Source: Epiperipatus broadwayi (lineage: Eukaryota; Onychophora; Udeonychophora; Euonychophora; Peripatidae). From it: a stretch of 64,000 nt of DNA. The DNA is taken from contig JAQFVV010000020.1 in assembly GCA_028023455.1 (NCBI GenBank), positions 3,581,092 through 3,645,091 of the forward strand. Reading direction: 5' to 3'. Within the stretch, counting starts at the first letter, position 1, and the number at the start of each line of letters is the position of its first letter. The notes under the pieces are model-generated. The model was not told where the DNA came from. It did no database searches and saw only the letters and a program-made list of their open reading frames with translations. This document shows, piece after piece, positions 59,868 through 64,000 of this stretch. The position numbers were made by a program, and so were the translations under genes.

Positions 59868-60113
59868 TCACATAGTCCTTAAGATAACTTGGCTTCTTTT
59901 CAGTTCTTTAGCATCTATATGGAGAGTATTCTTTTTATCTGTAATGTTCTCTTTTTCTATGTGCTCTTTTCTTACTTTCATTAAGTCTAATTCCTCCACG
60001 TAGTTGGGAATGGCTGGCATAATAGTACTCCTTGCATGATCAATTTCTTCTCTATAATACTGAAAAGATTTACATGTTTCATGTGTTTTTTCCTGTTTCT
60101 GTTTTAATAATTC
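59868..60113 (-). CDS. Possible coding exon or small frame, unknown protein
   Basis: An 81-codon stretch without stops ends at TGA (59,868-59,870). The first in-frame ATG is internal (about 60,020), so it would be read as an exon. The sequence is helical and highly charged, including THETCKSFQYYREEIDHARS, then IPNYVEELDLMK and RKEHIEKENITDKKN. It looks more like real protein than neighbouring frames. An AG directly precedes it (TCAAATAG), and a good splice donor AAA/GTAAGA occurs inside it after ELDLMK (about 59,978). I do not recognise the family. A coiled-coil protein exon, a processed pseudogene fragment or a retroelement Gag piece are all possible. No companion exon was found. Confidence 0.3.
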   Translation of the reverse strand, partial: ELLKQKQEKTHETCKSFQYYREEIDHARSTIMPAIPNYVEELDLMKVRKEHIEKENITDKKNTLHIDAKELKRSQVILRTM

Positions 60114-60223
60114 CTATTTGATTTGATAGATATAGAAAAGCATATGTTTGCCAGTATGTGTATTTATTAGTCATGTGGAATGTTTATCAGTTGGATGCTG
60201 ATAGGATTGATTGATAAAGTGAT

Positions 60224-60247
60224 ATTACTACTACTACTACTACTACA

Positions 60248-60293
<46 letters not shown>

Positions 60294-60294
60294 T

Positions 60295-60329
<35 letters not shown>

Positions 60330-60355
60330 TTATTATTATTATTATTATTACTACA
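60224..60355 (+). repeat. (TAC)n/(TAT)n microsatellite
   Basis: TAC units with few interruptions change to TAT units near 60,330. It produces a false poly-Leu frame. Confidence 0.9.
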
Positions 60356-60397
60356 TTCAAATATCAGCCTTTCAAGCTTAAAAGGCTGATATTTGAA
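60356..60397. repeat. Perfect 17-bp hairpin between microsatellites
   Basis: TTCAAATATCAGCCTTT pairs without mismatch with AAAGGCTGATATTTGAA around the 8-nt loop CAAGCTTA. It abuts the TAC/TAT tract. Confidence 0.85.
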
Positions 60398-60448
60398 CGT
60401 AATACAATTGTAAACATACTCTATATAAAAATAAATGCTTACTTACAT

Positions 60449-60518
60449 ATTATTATTATTATTATTATCATCATCATCATCATCATCATCATCATTATTA
60501 TTATTATTATTATCATCT
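60449..60518 (+). repeat. (TTA)n(TCA)n(TTA)n microsatellite
   Basis: Blocks of TTA, TCA and TTA units follow one another. Confidence 0.9.
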
Positions 60519-62803
60519 TTTTTTTATATTTTCATTTATATTTATGTAAGTATGGATATACTCTTTTCTTTACAATTAATATTTAATTACTATTAATATA
60601 TATTTATTTTAGTTTGTACTATTTAATCAATATGCATAAATATTTCGGTTTTTTATACAAATGTTAATATGAGCACAGACTATATGTTTATATGTACACA
60701 CATATTTATTTATTCAGTCATATATATAAATTGTATTTTTTAAATTTAACTTAATAGTTCTTTGTGCTGTTTGATTAGTACATAATGCAGTTTTTTAATG
60801 TACATTGAAATGAATTTACCATCAGATGGTTACATTTTCTTTGTAAAATCTTTTAACCAATAAGGTTTTTTTGTCAAATTTGTTATTTTTGAACACCTCC
60901 ATTTTACCATATATATATATATATATTTCTGATGAAAACCAGTCCTCTGGTTGAAATATTAAAGTAATATTATATACAAGTAATTTTTTTTTCTATATTT
61001 TATTATTTTTTTAATATACATATATATTTTCATTTGATATATTTTTAAAACAATTTATTTTCTTATCAATTAGTATATGACCTTTTTTTAATGTTGTTTA
61101 CAAATCTGCATTAAATTATATTTTATGTTTGTGTGGCTTATTTTTTTTTCATTTAAACACACACACACACAACACTGTACTGTTATAGCATGCATTCTAT
61201 TTTATTTACATACCATATGAAGTTAGGTAAAGCTATATTAAAAATACTAATTGATAACTAGAACTGTGACAATCACACACCACCATCACATCAAATTTGA
61301 TGCAAACTTTGCAATAAGATAAAATATTGAACTTGTTTGATTTTTATAAAATAATGTATAAATAAATTCATAAATAAAAATGTTTTATACATACATACAT
61401 AGAAATGTTTTATTCTGCTATTAAAATCCAATACACATTTCGATTGGACAAGATTTTCCATAGATGTTGTTGTCAGTTAATCTGGGAAAGAGGAAGAGAT
61501 CTAATTTGAGCTCAATTCCAATCATTGCAGAATTCAGCTATTCATGCTGTAATCTGAAATAAATCACAGGCTCTGAGTAGTTAAACCCTGGGTGTTCAGA
61601 TTAAAAATAGGGGTTATAATTGCTGCTACTTCTGTGAGCACCACACTGATATAGGTCAATTCTAAAAGTGCCCTTGACTCATTTGTCCATTGCAATTTAT
61701 GTCTGGTTTACATCAACACCATTAGAGAAATTCCAAGTATCATCATCATCATCTTGATCTAGTCACAGGAGTTTACATGCAGTGTTTGATTGAAAGTTCT
61801 TGCACTAAAATCAAATACCAAATTATGAAGAGTTTGAGAGTCATATCCCCAAAGTTATTGCAGTATCATATTCCCCAGTATAAATAGCAGATTGGCACAG
61901 TCAACAGGATACTTAAAGTACAATAGAGTGGCTTCAGTCAACTAAAAAACTGTGCAAATGACAAAAGTTTAAAGTAAGCAATTAGCAAGGTCATATTGTA
62001 ATTGAAAGAACTACAAACAGCTAGAACCTCTCACAAGCAAGTTAAAAATTATCTACTTGACCTCTAGGATGGATTATTTTGTGTAGAATATTTCAGAGCC
62101 TGTCATCATCGTTCAGATCAATGACTCTTGCTAAAACCAGCATTCCCTTAAAACTGTAAGATTACCGATTATTAGCCTTGACCATGTGAACATTCGCTCT
62201 TAACAGAGGTAATCTTGACCTTTTCTCAATATTGAACATTTAGTAATGGATTAAGAAATGTGTTATTCCATTTTAAAGAAAGTAATAAATAATTTCTTAA
62301 ATCATTTAATAAACAACTTTGATGTGTAATTGCACTCTTTCCTTAATATGTATATGAATCTTAAATATATGTGTATCGGAATAAATGAGTTGTGTGCTTA
62401 AAATATTGAGATATGTATACGGGTGTGAATAAATCTTAGAATTTGATTATAACTTGCATATTATTTGCATTCTGAGATTCTGACAACATCTGGGCTACTG
62501 TAATAGGATTTGTAGGCAGATAGAAATTATAATGAGATATATATGTGAGGCCTTTTCATATGTTAGCTTTGTTCTCTCGTTAGACATTGTTTCCCAGATC
62601 TTGAGATTGAGCTAGTTTGGATTGGATACCCAAAGAGAGTTCACTGAACTCTTGTTTATGTTTTCAAGAGAGATAATTCTTAGTAATGGATAAGACTGGT
62701 GCTTGAGATGGGATTTAGCCCATGCTCATAAATATACCTTCTCGAAGCTTAGGAAAATAACTTGTACATGCACAATTCTTAGAATAAGATTACAGGTAGA
62801 CCA

Positions 62804-62847
<44 letters not shown>

Positions 62848-63340
62848 AATGCTTTACATTTAGTTTAGTTCTTATTTTATGGACTATAAAGTGCTAGTTA
62901 ATGAAACTATGAAAAAAAAGAATATTCCATTGCATTCGGATATCTCAAGAATGTGGTTATATTTCCTGATTAACTGACCTAATATTTATTACAATTTGAA
63001 TTTCCAACTGAATCAGTTTTTAATTTATTTAAGAGGGTACCAGGACCTGTAGATCTATTGATTTTTCACCGCATCACATCACCTATTTTCACAGCAAATA
63101 AGTAAAGATTATATATATATATATTGTAACAAGCACAGATGACGTTACATTGTTTTTTTATTATTAAACATGTTCGCATTTAAAAATTTTCTTTAAGAAT
63201 TAAAAATTGAAATTAAATATCATCTTAAACTCATATATATAAATCGCACAGATAAAAAAATTATTAAATGAAAACTTTATTAAAGAAAAAGTGTTTTAAA
63301 ACTAAATTTTCAGACTTCCACTTTTGGCAGCCATCTTTGC
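60519..63340. other. AT-rich DNA, no supported gene
   Basis: It includes (AT)n tracts at 60,909-60,927 and 62,806-62,843 and a CA tract at 61,158-61,171. The block 61,440-62,220 is less AT-rich but shows no long frame. Confidence 0.45.
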
Positions 63341-63427
63341 AACTGGTCTTATTAAAAGCGTCCCTTAGCGATTCAGTTTCAAGAAGACAGGGACGATTGT
63401 CCCCTTACCTTTACGTCTTTTATTCAA

Positions 63428-63433
63428 GGTAAG
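63428..63433 (+). promoter_or_regulatory. Splice-donor-like site upstream of the open frame
   Basis: CAAG/GTAAGT is a strong match to a 5' splice-site consensus, 28 nt before the ATG at 63,456. It may be chance, or it may mean that the leader is spliced. Confidence 0.25.
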
Positions 63434-63455
63434 TCGGTTTTAAACATTATATATT

Positions 63456-64000
63456 ATGGAAAGTGATAATATAATCGATAACTCTCAAATTAATGTTAAC
63501 CCCGATCTCAGCATTCAATCTAGCAATGCAGCCATCGGTCGTAAATATTATAGCCTTAGATCTAATCTAAATGCAACTAAACTAACTTCTACTACAAATA
63601 AAAACCCACAAACCAATAAATCAAATGAAAACACCATCGCAAATATCAACAAAAGTTTAGAAAATATTCAACTTACCCCTAATATAAACAATAGCATAAA
63701 TATCTCATCAAGCGAAACTATTGAAATCCTTAACAATACAAGCAAAAACCAATCATCTCCTCTCCGAAGACTTTACGCTCCCTCAGAAGACTCTAATGAG
63801 CAATTTTCTTTGCCCAATAATACCCCGAAAACCATATCTGAAAATAATAGACAAAATTTCCAACAAGATGATTTCGGCGAATTTTTTAAAGTTAAAACTT
63901 TTCCACCAGAGGTCGACAAAACCAGCGCTGTCACATTACAGTTTGTCAACAGTAAATTTAAAAATCAAAAAGAAGAAATAAATTTTAAAACTAATAAACC
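63456..64000 (+). CDS. Open reading frame running off the window, unknown protein
   Basis: The ATG at 63,456 is the first after an in-frame TAA at 63,441 and opens 181 codons with no stop before the window ends. This is notable in DNA this AT-rich. The visible N-terminal part is hydrophilic and rich in Asn, Ser, Thr and Lys (for example MESDNIIDNSQINVNPDLSI), so it is probably disordered. A more ordered-looking stretch DDFGEFFKVKTFPPEVDK follows at about residues 138-155. No domain is recognised. The less AT-rich leader (63,310-63,430, with GGCAGCCATCTTTGCAA) resembles the 5' ends of retrotransposons. An ORF1 of an element lying beyond the edge is my first guess, a host gene the second. Confidence 0.6.
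   Translation, partial: MESDNIIDNSQINVNPDLSIQSSNAAIGRKYYSLRSNLNATKLTSTTNKNPQTNKSNENTIANINKSLENIQLTPNINNSINISSSETIEILNNTSKNQSSPLRRLYAPSEDSNEQFSLPNNTPKTISENNRQNFQQDDFGEFFKVKTFPPEVDKTSAVTLQFVNSKFKNQKEEINFKTNK

Noticed and set aside
60180-60389. Poly-Leu frame
   Set aside because: It is produced by the (TAC)n/(TAT)n microsatellite and has no other coding support.
63721-63981. 86-codon frame starting at 63,721
   Set aside because: It overlaps the longer frame open from 63,456 to the window edge in another phase, so it is a shadow.

Overview
This is an AT-rich animal-type nuclear sequence made almost entirely of transposable elements and non-coding DNA. No confidently recognisable host gene is present. 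There are no bacterial-style operons. The coding matches are LINE endonucleases and reverse transcriptases of the RTE and CR1-like kinds, a Ty3/Gypsy integrase tail, a Gag remnant and a decayed mariner-like element, together with tRNA-derived SINEs, fold-back elements and long microsatellites. An invertebrate metazoan fits best. I cannot fix the species; a lophotrochozoan is only a guess.

Left part (1-12.9 kb): a three-level nest of LINEs, all on the minus strand. The oldest is an RTE-type LINE. Its 5' end lies at 12,571-12,925 and the rest at about 1,605-4,079. It is split by a second retroelement (4,080-12,570) flanked by a 16-bp target-site duplication with one mismatch. That second element shows only an ORF1 with a CCHC zinc knuckle. 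It is in turn split by a CR1-like LINE (about 6,491-11,950), which has an ORF1 with PHD finger, coiled coil and SGNH esterase motifs, an ORF2 with endonuclease, reverse transcriptase and a C-terminal zinc motif, and two 229-bp tandem monomers in its 5' leader.

Middle part (13-45 kb): dispersed short elements in otherwise featureless DNA. They include one fold-back family (FB-1), three hairpin elements within 1.4 kb, a deleted mariner-like element, two tRNA-derived SINE copies with target-site duplications, and an RTE insertion arranged like a twin-priming product that ends in a long (AAT)n tail. The main item is a 7.2-kb Ty3/Gypsy element (26,162-33,359). Its two 2.6-kb LTRs are in opposite orientation, and the whole is bounded by ATAT. 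A solo LTR of the same family, with its own ATAT duplication, lies at 50,279-52,885.

Right part (45-64 kb): a decayed Gag remnant, the solo LTR, a 119-bp tandem satellite, microsatellites beside a perfect 17-bp hairpin, a possible coding exon on the minus strand near 60 kb, and a reading frame that starts at 63,456 and is still open at the window edge. The elements do not form a pathway. What links them is a history of nested insertion, abnormal reverse transcription and later decay.
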